Below are positions 43,116 to 50,432 of a DNA stretch of 52,805 nucleotides, one piece after another. A program made the translations under genes and the position numbers. The stretch comes from Bacteroidales bacterium. GTDB taxonomy: Bacteria; Bacteroidota; Bacteroidia; Bacteroidales; UBA932. The stretch is from NCBI GenBank assembly GCA_017469845.1, contig JAFUFP010000061.1:1-52805 (forward strand), given 5' to 3'. Within the stretch, counting starts at the first letter, position 1; every line of letters begins with the position of its first letter. The notes beneath the pieces are model-generated. The model saw only the letters and a list, made by a program, of their open reading frames with translations, was not told the DNA's origin and did not search any database.

Positions 43116-43144
43116 ACTTATCATAATTTTTACGATTAATAAGT
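43116..43144. promoter_or_regulatory. Possible operator upstream of the xylose operon
   Basis: Inverted repeat ACTTAT (43116-43121) and ATAAGT (43139-43144) in a very AT-rich 180-bp leader, about 80 bases upstream of the operon promoter. It could be a regulator site, but short AT-rich inverted repeats arise easily by chance. Confidence 0.25.
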
Positions 43145-43197
43145 TATTCATTGATAAATAGATAGGTAAAAACTATGAAAATATTTTCAGAAAACTG

Positions 43198-43228
43198 TTG
43201 CTTAAATAATTACTTTGCAATATCTTTG
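43198..43228 (+). promoter_or_regulatory. Promoter of the xylose operon
   Basis: TTG (43198-43200), 20-base spacer and TATCTTTG (43221-43228), a perfect Bacteroidota match, 34 bases before the regulator ATG. A second TATCTTTG at 43091-43098 lacks a properly spaced TTG. Confidence 0.75.
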
Positions 43229-43262
43229 TATCCGTTGCTATGTGACACTAAAAAAAATTACA

Positions 43263-43982
43263 ATGAGCGAATCCGTCCCCATAGCCAAGAATCATGTCTC
43301 CGTGGACTGCGTAGTCTTCGGTTTCGACGGCGAGAACATGAAGTGCCTCCTGCTGCGAAGAACGGGGGAGGAGAACGGTGAAGTCTTCCATGACATGAAG
43401 CTTCCCGGCAGCCTCATCTATCGCGACGAGGATCTCGACCAGGCGGCGAAAAGGGTGCTCGGAGAACTGACAGGACTGAAGAACATCCAGCTGAACCAGT
43501 TCAGGGCATACGGCTCGAAGGACAGGACACGTGACCCCAAGGATGTCCATTGGCTCGAAAGGGCACAGAAGGAGAAAGTCGAGAGGATCGTCACAGTGGC
43601 ATATATCGCCATGATCAAAATCGGCAGGGCCCTTGAAACCCCGGACGGCAACGACGTCTGTTGGGTTGACTGCGATTCGGTACCCACGCTGGCGTTCGAC
43701 CATAATATAATAATAAGGGATGCCATCGGCTATATGCGGCTCCTTATGGAGATGGATCCTTCGCTGATGTTCAACCTTCTTCCGAGGAAATTCACCGCCG
43801 CACAGTTGCGTAGAGTGTATACGATAGTTACCGGGAAGGAGATGGACCCGAGGAACTTCCACAAGAAGCTCTCACTGATGCCCTATGTGGTCCCGATGGA
43901 GGAAAAGGAGAAGAACGTTGCCCACAGGGCGGCGAGATTCTACCGGTTCGACCGGACCATTTACAAAAAGACCAGAATCTGA
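43263..43982 (+). CDS. Nudix-type (NrtR-family) xylose regulator
   Basis: Predicted transcriptional regulator of 239 residues: an N-terminal Nudix-fold domain (residues about 8-140) joined to a winged-helix DNA-binding domain (about 155-235, with FTAAQLRRVYTIVTGKEMDPRNFHKKL). The Nudix box is degenerate: the segment GSLIYRDEDLDQAAKRVLGEL keeps the outline but loses the REUxEE catalytic glutamates, which suggests ligand sensing rather than hydrolysis. Bacteroides AraR (BT0354) is a characterised member of this type for arabinose, and xylose counterparts have been predicted beside xylAB. Here it is the first gene of the xylose operon, 33 bases before xylB, and is probably an autoregulated repressor responding to xylose or a derivative. 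Confidence 0.85.
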   Translation: MSESVPIAKNHVSVDCVVFGFDGENMKCLLLRRTGEENGEVFHDMKLPGSLIYRDEDLDQAAKRVLGELTGLKNIQLNQFRAYGSKDRTRDPKDVHWLERAQKEKVERIVTVAYIAMIKIGRALETPDGNDVCWVDCDSVPTLAFDHNIIIRDAIGYMRLLMEMDPSLMFNLLPRKFTAAQLRRVYTIVTGKEMDPRNFHKKLSLMPYVVPMEEKEKNVAHRAARFYRFDRTIYKKTRI

Positions 43983-44015
43983 TTCAAAAGTTGTAACCGC
44001 ATAAAAGTAACGATT

Positions 44016-45503
44016 ATGTATTTACTTGGATACGATGTAGGAAGTTCTTCCGTGAAGGCGTCACTGGTTGACGCTTCCACCGGAAAGTGCGTTTCTTCGG
44101 CCTTCTTCCCCAAACAGGAGGCCCCTATCACTTCAGTCCGTCCCGGTTGGGCGGAGCAGAACCCGCTTGACTGGTGGGCATATCTGAAGGAGGCCACAGC
44201 CGAAGTGATGGCGAAGGCCGGACACCCCAAGGATATCGCCGCAATCGGCATTTCCTACCAGATGCACGGACTGGTCTGCGTGGATGAGAACTATGAGCCT
44301 CTCCGTCCCGCTATCATCTGGTGCGACTCAAGGGCCGTTCCTTTCGGCAACGCGGCATTCTCCGCTCTCGGAAGCGAAATGTGCCTTACCCATCTTCTCA
44401 ATTCCCCCGGTAACTTCACGGCTGCGAAACTCGCCTGGGTGAAGCAGAACGAGCCGGAAATCTTCGAAAAGATCCACAAGATCATGCTGCCCGGAGACTT
44501 CATCGCCCTGAAACTTTCCGGAGAAGCCGTCACGACGGTGAGCGGTCTTTCCGAAGGCATGATGTGGGACTTCAAGGAGGGCAAGCCCGCCTCCTTCCTT
44601 TTCGACTGGTTCGGATTCCCCGAGAGCATCCTTCCGAGGATCGTTCCGACCTTCTCCGAGCAGGGAAGAGTCAGCCGCTCTGCGGCCGAGGAACTCGGAA
44701 TTCCCGAAGGCGTCCCGATCTGCTACAGGGCGGGTGACCAGCCCAACAACGCCCTTTCGCTCAACGTGTTCGAGCCCGGTGAAATCGCTTCGACGGCAGG
44801 AACGTCGGGTGTTGTCTACGGAGTGAACGGAAAGGTGTCCTACGACAACCTCTCCAGGGTGAATTCCTTCGCACATGTCAATCATACGACAGAGGATCCC
44901 CGCCTCGGTATCCTCCTTTGCATCAACGGTACCGGTATCCTCAACTCCTGGATAAGGAGAAATGTAGTCCCCCAGGGAGTGTCCTATTCCGAGATGAACG
45001 ACATCGCCGCCTCAATCCCCATCGGATCGGACGGAGTCACCATCCTTCCTTTCGGAAACGGAGCGGAAAGGATGCTTTGCAACCGCGTCCTCGGTTGCAA
45101 GGTTTCGGGAGTGGAGTTCAACCGTCACAGCTGGAAGAACCTCGTCCGTGCCGCCCAGGAGGGTATAGTCTTCTCCTTCAAGTACGGTATCGAGATAATG
45201 GAGGAAATGGGAATGAAGGTGGACAAGATCCATGCGGGTCACGCCAATATGTTCTTGAGCCCCATCTTCCGTGATACGCTCGCCGGAGTTACCGGAGCCA
45301 CGATCGAACTCTACGACACTGACGGAAGTGTCGGTGCGGCAAAGGGAGCCGGAATGGGAGCCGGAATCTATGCCGACCACAATGAGGCTTTCTCGACACT
45401 TGAGAAGATCGATACGATCGTACCTTCGGATACCGACAAGTACGAAGAGGCATACGCCAAGTGGAAGGCGGAGCTCGAAGGAGCCATCAAGGACCTTCAG
45501 TAA
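44016..45503 (+). CDS. xylB: Xylulokinase
   Basis: FGGY-family kinase of 495 residues that phosphorylates D-xylulose to xylulose-5-phosphate. Seen are the N-terminal phosphate loop DVGSSSVKASLVD, the substrate strand GISYQMHGLVCVD with IIWCDSRA, the catalytic aspartate in AGDQPNNALSLNVFEPG, and GTSGVVYG. Follows the regulator and precedes xylose isomerase by 47 bases; with the isomerase and carrier the pathway to the pentose-phosphate pool is complete. Confidence 0.95.
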   Translation: MYLLGYDVGSSSVKASLVDASTGKCVSSAFFPKQEAPITSVRPGWAEQNPLDWWAYLKEATAEVMAKAGHPKDIAAIGISYQMHGLVCVDENYEPLRPAIIWCDSRAVPFGNAAFSALGSEMCLTHLLNSPGNFTAAKLAWVKQNEPEIFEKIHKIMLPGDFIALKLSGEAVTTVSGLSEGMMWDFKEGKPASFLFDWFGFPESILPRIVPTFSEQGRVSRSAAEELGIPEGVPICYRAGDQPNNALSLNVFEPGEIASTAGTSGVVYGVNGKVSYDNLSRVNSFAHVNHTTEDPRLGILLCINGTGILNSWIRRNVVPQGVSYSEMNDIAASIPIGSDGVTILPFGNGAERMLCNRVLGCKVSGVEFNRHSWKNLVRAAQEGIVFSFKYGIEIMEEMGMKVDKIHAGHANMFLSPIFRDTLAGVTGATIELYDTDGSVGAAKGAGMGAGIYADHNEAFSTLEKIDTIVPSDTDKYEEAYAKWKAELEGAIKDLQ

Positions 45504-45550
45504 TATGAGTATATAGCAACAATCAATAATCAAATCAAATCATTTCAATT

Positions 45551-46867
45551 ATGGCAAAAGAGTATTTTCCCGGGATAGGCAAGATCCCGTTCGAAGGGGT
45601 AGAAAGCAAGAACCCCATGGCTTTCCATTATTATGATCCCGAGAGGGTCGTCCTCGGAAAGAAGATGAAGGATTGGCTGAAGTTCGCCATGGCATGGTGG
45701 CACACTCTGGGTGCAGCCAGCTCCGACCAGTTCGGCGGTCAGACCCGTTCTTACGAGTGGGACAAGGCTGAGTGCCCCGTCCAGAGAGCGAAGGACAAGA
45801 TGGACGCAGGTTTCGAAATCATGTCCAAGCTCGGAATCGAGTACTTCTGCTTCCATGATGTTGACCTCGTAGAGGAAGGCGACACCATCGAGGAGTATGA
45901 GAAGAGGATGAAGGAGATCACCGACTACGCTCTCGAGAAGATGAAAGGCACCCCCATCAAACTCCTTTGGGGAACAGCCAACGTATTCGGTCACAAGCGC
46001 TATATGAACGGCGCCGCCACCAACCCCAATTTCGACGTTGTCGCAAGGGCTGCAGTCCAGATCAAGAACGCCATCGACGCCACCATCAAGCTCGGCGGAT
46101 CGAACTATGTGTTCTGGGGTGGACGTGAGGGTTACATGTCACTTCTCAACACCGAGATGCAGAGGGAGAAGGATCATCTGGCCAAGATGCTCACAGCTGC
46201 CCGTGACTATGCACGTGCACAGGGATTCAAGGGAACATTCCTCATCGAGCCCAAGCCCATGGAGCCTACGAAGCACCAGTACGATGTCGACACCGAGACC
46301 GTGATCGGCTTCCTCCGTGCAAACGGTCTTGACAAGGACTTCAAGGTCAACATCGAGGTCAACCACGCCACCCTCGCCGGCCACACCTTCGAGCATGAGC
46401 TCGCAGTGGCAGTCGACAACGGCATGCTCGGATCCATCGACGCTAACCGCGGTGACGCCCAGAACGGCTGGGATACCGACCAGTTCCCGATCGACAACTT
46501 CGAACTCACCCAGGCTATGCTCCAGATCATCCGCAACGGAGGTCTCGGCAACGGAGGTTCGAACTTCGACGCCAAGATCCGTCGTAACTCCACTGATCCC
46601 GATGATATCTTCATCGCGCACATCAGCGGTATGGACGCAATGGCGAGGGCTCTTCTCAATGCTGCAGCCATCGTTGAAGAGTCACCTCTTCCCGCTATGC
46701 TCAAGGAGCGTTACGCTTCCTTCGACAAGGGTGAGGGCAAGCTCTTCGAGGACGGAAAACTCACCCTCGAGGAACTCGTGGCATATGCCAAGAACCACGG
46801 CGAGCCCGCTCAGATCAGCGGCAAGCAGGAACTCTACGAGACCATCGTCAATCTTTACTGCAAATAA
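45551..46867 (+). CDS. xylA: Xylose isomerase
   Basis: Class II xylose isomerase, 438 residues, as in Bacteroides and Piromyces. Active-site landmarks: catalytic histidine and aspartate in FCFHDVDLV, WGGREGY, metal ligands in FLIEPKPMEPTKHQYD, VNHATLAGHTFEHEL and SIDANRGDAQNGWDTDQFP. It converts D-xylose to D-xylulose in the cytoplasm. Codons are notably regular (many C-ending), suggesting high expression. The carrier gene starts 5 bases after its stop. Confidence 0.97.
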   Translation: MAKEYFPGIGKIPFEGVESKNPMAFHYYDPERVVLGKKMKDWLKFAMAWWHTLGAASSDQFGGQTRSYEWDKAECPVQRAKDKMDAGFEIMSKLGIEYFCFHDVDLVEEGDTIEEYEKRMKEITDYALEKMKGTPIKLLWGTANVFGHKRYMNGAATNPNFDVVARAAVQIKNAIDATIKLGGSNYVFWGGREGYMSLLNTEMQREKDHLAKMLTAARDYARAQGFKGTFLIEPKPMEPTKHQYDVDTETVIGFLRANGLDKDFKVNIEVNHATLAGHTFEHELAVAVDNGMLGSIDANRGDAQNGWDTDQFPIDNFELTQAMLQIIRNGGLGNGGSNFDAKIRRNSTDPDDIFIAHISGMDAMARALLNAAAIVEESPLPAMLKERYASFDKGEGKLFEDGKLTLEELVAYAKNHGEPAQISGKQELYETIVNLYCK

Positions 46868-46872
46868 AGCCG

Positions 46873-48354
46873 ATGGCTACCTCTTACACTGACAAAGGCA
46901 GCAAGAGCTATCTGTTTTCGATAGTTCTTGTTGCCGTTATTGGAGGGCTCCTGTTCGGATATGATACAGCTGTCATATCCGGAGCGGAGAAGGGTCTCCA
47001 GGCCTTCTTCATGGGGGCCGAGGGCTTCCTGTACACCAATTTCTGGCACGGGTTCACAACATCCAGTGCACTTATCGGTTGTATCATAGGAAGCGGCATT
47101 TCGGGAATCATGGCTTCGAGGCTGGGAAGAAAGAAATCCCTCTTCATCGCGGGTATCTGCTTCTTCCTCTCGGCTCTCGGTTCGTATGATCCCGAATTCC
47201 TCTTTTTCGAGCATGGTGTTCCGAGCAAGTCCCTTCTGATGGCATTCAACCTCTATAGGGTACTCGGCGGCATCGGTGTCGGACTGGCTTCCGCCATCTG
47301 CCCTATGTACATCGCTGAAGTGGCTCCTTCCAACATGAGGGGCACGCTGGTTTCATGGAACCAGTTCGCCATCATATTCGGTCAGTTGGTGGTCTACTTC
47401 GTCAACTTCCTCATTCTGGGAAGTCACGCCAATCCCGTCATCGACCTTGTGGACGGAGTCAACAAAGTCCTCAATCCTGACGCAGCGGCATGGACTTCCG
47501 AGACGGGATGGAGACTGATGTTCCTCAGCGAATGCGTGCCTGCCGGACTCTTCTCGATCCTTATCCTTCTCGTCCCTGAGACTCCGAGGTATCTCGCGAT
47601 GAACGGCCAGGACGACAAGGCTCTCGCCGTCCTTTCGAGGATCAACGGTTCCGTCAAGGCGAAGGAAATCCTCTCCGAGATCAAGGCTACCGCTACCGAG
47701 AAGACGGAGAAACTCTTCACCTACGGATGGCTTGTCATCTTCGTCGGTATCATGCTCAGCGTTTTCCAGCAGGCTATCGGCATCAATGCGGTGCTTTACT
47801 TCGCCCCGAGGATATTCGAATCCATGGGTATGGGTAACCCTATGGTCCAGACAGTGATCATGGGCGTGATAAACATCACCTTCACCCTTGTGGCCGTATT
47901 CACCGTCGAGAAGATCGGAAGGAAGCCCCTTCTTATCGTCGGCTCCCTGTGCATGGCGGTCGGTGCCCTTGGAGTGGCGCTCAGCAACGTCATAAGCGGC
48001 GTTCCCGCTATCGTTCCCGTTGTGAGCATCATGGTCTACAGCGCCTCCTTCATGTTCAGCTGGGGTCCCATCTGCTGGGTGCTCATCTCCGAGATCTTCC
48101 CCAACACGATAAGAAGCCAGGCAGTCGCAGTCGCGGTCGCTTTCCAGTGGATCTTCAACTTCATCGTCTCTTCCACCTTCGTCCCTCTGTACAACATGAG
48201 GCTCGGATCCATGGGTGTCAATTTCGGACATTTCATGGCGTATGCCATTTACGGAGTGATCTGCGTCATTGCTGCCATCTTCGTATGGAAGCTCGTCCCC
48301 GAGACAAAGGGCAAGACCCTCGAGGATATGACGAAACTCTGGAAGAAGAAATGA
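46873..48354 (+). CDS. xylE: D-xylose:H+ symporter
   Basis: MFS sugar porter of 493 residues, twelve helices. Signatures are GGLLFGYDTAVISGAEKGL, SRLGRKKSL, CPMYIAEVAPSNMRGTLVSWNQ, PETPRYLAMNGQ, EKIGRKPLL, GPICWVLISEIFPNTIRSQ and VPETKGKTLEDM. The placement 5 bases after xylA and the XylE-like extended loop after helix 5 make xylose the most likely substrate. Last gene of the operon, with a terminator 25 bases on. Confidence 0.9.
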   Translation: MATSYTDKGSKSYLFSIVLVAVIGGLLFGYDTAVISGAEKGLQAFFMGAEGFLYTNFWHGFTTSSALIGCIIGSGISGIMASRLGRKKSLFIAGICFFLSALGSYDPEFLFFEHGVPSKSLLMAFNLYRVLGGIGVGLASAICPMYIAEVAPSNMRGTLVSWNQFAIIFGQLVVYFVNFLILGSHANPVIDLVDGVNKVLNPDAAAWTSETGWRLMFLSECVPAGLFSILILLVPETPRYLAMNGQDDKALAVLSRINGSVKAKEILSEIKATATEKTEKLFTYGWLVIFVGIMLSVFQQAIGINAVLYFAPRIFESMGMGNPMVQTVIMGVINITFTLVAVFTVEKIGRKPLLIVGSLCMAVGALGVALSNVISGVPAIVPVVSIMVYSASFMFSWGPICWVLISEIFPNTIRSQAVAVAVAFQWIFNFIVSSTFVPLYNMRLGSMGVNFGHFMAYAIYGVICVIAAIFVWKLVPETKGKTLEDMTKLWKKK

Positions 48355-48379
48355 TACTTCCGAAGAGCGTTTTTTCAAT

Positions 48380-48411
48380 AGCCGGTCGCAGAAAATGCTT
48401 CCGGCTTTTTT
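48380..48411 (+). terminator. Terminator of the xylose operon
   Basis: Stem AGCCGG/CCGGCT (6 bp, 15-base loop) followed by six T. Confidence 0.8.
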
Positions 48412-48469
48412 CTTTCGTGACGTTGGTCCCGAGGGCAGGCTTCACCATCTCCATGTGTCAGACTTTATG

Positions 48470-48480
48470 TTTTCTGCCCA
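48470..48480 (+). other. Extra left copy of 11-mer TTTTCTGCCCA
   Basis: Outermost copy of the 11-base motif, 22 bases before the copy that opens the left 79-bp repeat. It is followed by AAT, like the copy at the right end of that repeat (48558), and may be a remnant of a further repeat unit. Confidence 0.6.
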
Positions 48481-48489
48481 ATTTTTTTA

Positions 48490-48568
48490 ATTTTTCTGCC
48501 CATTGTTACACAGATACTTATCCTTAAAAATGACATTATTTTACATTTAGTTTTTGGTTTTCTGCCCA
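48490..48568 (+). repeat. 79-bp direct repeat, left copy
   Basis: Matches 50240-50318 at 78 of 79 positions; the only difference is T at 48555 against C at 50305. Each copy begins and ends with TTTTCTGCCCA (here 48492-48502 and 48558-48568). It ends 32 bases before the AlbA_2 gene and supplies the -33 element of that gene's promoter. Confidence 0.95.
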
Positions 48569-48584
48569 ATATTATTTAGTTTTG
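48554..48584 (+). promoter_or_regulatory. Promoter of the AlbA_2 gene with motif in spacer
   Basis: TTG (48554-48556), 20-base spacer and TAGTTTTG (48577-48584), a full consensus match 16 bases before the ATG. The 11-mer TTTTCTGCCCA occupies 48558-48568, inside the spacer, where a bound protein would block RNA polymerase. The two other upstream copies lie 66 and 88 bases away. Confidence 0.75.
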
Positions 48585-48600
48585 TTAAAAATATTTCCAA

Positions 48601-50223
48601 ATGAGTACTATTGCGGAACTGAGCCAATTGCGGGAAAGGGAAGATCATGTCGAATTCAAAGCCGCCCGTCATAATTATCCTTTTGCCGGTGGCGAAAGAA
48701 GGGAACTCAAAGACCGGCGACATTGTGTCCTGGGATATGTTGTCGCTCTTGCCAATGAAAAAGGAGGTAGGCTGATTCTCGGTATGGCGGATGAATTTCC
48801 TCATGTTGTCGTAGGAAGTGACTTCGCCAAAGGTGAAGTGGGCAATCTTGTTGATGAGATTTATGATAGGCTTCACATACGGGTTCATGCCGAGGAGTTG
48901 TATCAAGACGGACTTAGGGTTCTAGTCCTGAATGTCCCTTCCAGGCCTGTCGGAAAGGCTCTACGCTTCGAAGGTGTTCCTCTGATGCGTTTAGGCGAGA
49001 GTTTGAGAGAGATGGATGATGCAGAGTACTTCTCCATTATCAGTGAGCAAGATCCTGATTTCTCGGCCAGGAAATGTGATAATCTGAATTTTGATGACCT
49101 TGACGAGGAGGCTGTGAAAAGATTGAGGACTCTCATCTCCGATAAAAGAGGAAATAAAGACCTACTCACAGTGCCTGTGCACCAGTTTCTCTCTGATTTG
49201 GGTCTGTATAGAGATGGCGCTCTTACTTATGCTGCCTTGGTACTTCTCGGTAAATCGGAGGCCAAACGTTCGTTACTTCCTCAAGACATGATTTCTGTTG
49301 AATTCCGTTCATCACATTCTCAGGACCGGTTTTCCGCAAGGATGGAATTCCGTCTTCCGTTGGTGATAGCAATCGATCGGGTATGGGAATATATCAATCA
49401 TCCAGCAAGCAACCCCATTTTGCAGGTCAACGATATGCCCAGAATAATCGATGTTGTCGGCTTCAATGAAGAAACGGTGAGGGAAGCGATTCTGAATGCC
49501 TGCATACATAGAAGTTTCCAGTTGAATGGGGATGTGGTCATCAAGATTTATCCCGATTGTCTTGAGGTCAGGAATCCCGGTGGCTTTCCGTTTGGCGTGA
49601 ATTTGGGGAACATTCTTACGGTCAGCAGCTCTCCCAGAAACAGATTGCTTGTCGAAACCCTCGAAAAGACCGGCTTTATTGAGAGGTCCGGGCAAGGGGC
49701 CGATATTATGTTCGGCAACTGTGCGAAAGAAGGAAAACCGCTTCCGAACTATAATGAATCCGATGATTATCAAGTTTGTCTCAAGATCAGGGCTGTTATT
49801 GAGAATCCGAAACTCGCCATTTTTTTCCAAAGTTTGGGCGAGCTTGATTTGAATGCCTTTGAGTTCATAAACATCTATTATGTTTATAAAGCGGAAGTGA
49901 CAAACATATATCCCGGTGCTATGGACCGCCTCGTCACAAGTGGATTCGTGAGCGAGGATCCCGATTATCGTTATACTATGGGGCCCTTGTTTTATTCGAC
50001 TGTCTACAAAGATATCTCAGATTCTTTCGGCCCCGAAGTTATAAGGCGCATCAATTATGCCGCCAAAGTCAAAGGAGGAGTGCCCTCTTCGAAGATCATC
50101 TCCTCTCTTTCAGACCTGGAGACTACCAAAAGAGCCAGAACAATCATATCGAAATTGTGCGATTCAGGCAGGTTGTCCAAAAAGGGAACAGGCAGATCAA
50201 CGACCTATATCTGGATTGATTGA
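48601..50223 (+). CDS. AlbA_2/Schlafen-type ATP-binding regulator
   Basis: Protein of 540 residues. The N-terminal AlbA_2 (Schlafen-like nucleic-acid-binding) domain is seen at about residues 10-150 (REDHVEFKAARHNY, LGYVVALANEKGGRLILGMAD, PLMRLGESLREM). A C-terminal GHKL-like ATPase segment follows at about 285-390 (REAILNACIHRSF, LEVRNPGGFPFGVNLGNIL, GFIERSGQGADIM), then a long helical region and a C-terminal winged-helix-like part (PSSKIISSLSDLETTKRARTIISKL). Such proteins are usually called putative transcriptional regulators; some Schlafen-domain proteins act in defence, but no role can be claimed here. The gene is visibly more AT-rich, and its codon choice less C-ending, than the xylose genes, suggesting transfer. 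It sits between two 79-bp direct repeats and two convergent operons. Confidence 0.88.
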   Translation: MSTIAELSQLREREDHVEFKAARHNYPFAGGERRELKDRRHCVLGYVVALANEKGGRLILGMADEFPHVVVGSDFAKGEVGNLVDEIYDRLHIRVHAEELYQDGLRVLVLNVPSRPVGKALRFEGVPLMRLGESLREMDDAEYFSIISEQDPDFSARKCDNLNFDDLDEEAVKRLRTLISDKRGNKDLLTVPVHQFLSDLGLYRDGALTYAALVLLGKSEAKRSLLPQDMISVEFRSSHSQDRFSARMEFRLPLVIAIDRVWEYINHPASNPILQVNDMPRIIDVVGFNEETVREAILNACIHRSFQLNGDVVIKIYPDCLEVRNPGGFPFGVNLGNILTVSSSPRNRLLVETLEKTGFIERSGQGADIMFGNCAKEGKPLPNYNESDDYQVCLKIRAVIENPKLAIFFQSLGELDLNAFEFINIYYVYKAEVTNIYPGAMDRLVTSGFVSEDPDYRYTMGPLFYSTVYKDISDSFGPEVIRRINYAAKVKGGVPSSKIISSLSDLETTKRARTIISKLCDSGRLSKKGTGRSTTYIWID

Positions 50224-50239
50224 CATATTTAGTTTAATC

Positions 50240-50318
50240 ATTTTTCTGCCCATTGTTACACAGATACTTATCCTTAAAAATGACATTATTTTACATTTAG
50301 TTTTCGGTTTTCTGCCCA
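50240..50318 (+). repeat. 79-bp direct repeat, right copy
   Basis: Begins 16 bases after the AlbA_2 stop. It carries TTTTCTGCCCA at 50242-50252 and 50308-50318. It is not followed by a TAnnTTTG element and its C at 50305 changes the -33 TTG to TCG, so it should not work as a promoter. The two copies are offset by exactly 1750 bp. Confidence 0.95.
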
Positions 50319-50366
50319 CTGGAATCCCATCCGGGAAACTGGCCTGCATGCTCTAATTCGGACACG

Positions 50367-50402
50367 GAAAAAAGCCGTCTTCCCCAGGTGGAAAGGCGGC
50401 TT
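50367..50402 (-). terminator. Terminator of the cysteine-desulfidase-type gene
   Basis: On the minus strand a stem AAGCCG...CGGCTT extended by CTT/AAG-type pairing is followed by TTTTTT; 30 bases past the stop at 50433. Confidence 0.8.
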
Positions 50403-50432
50403 GTGTCGATAGTCCCCAGACCGGGGGTTGTA

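Noticed and set aside
48470..50318. Repeated 11-mers as a CRISPR array
   Set aside because: The repeats are too short, the gaps are unequal (11, 55 and about 1670 bases), and no cas gene is nearby.
48490..50318. 79-bp repeats as integron attC sites or IS ends
   Set aside because: No folded palindrome with attC-like core boxes is visible, the copies are direct rather than inverted, and there is no transposase or tyrosine recombinase in the window.
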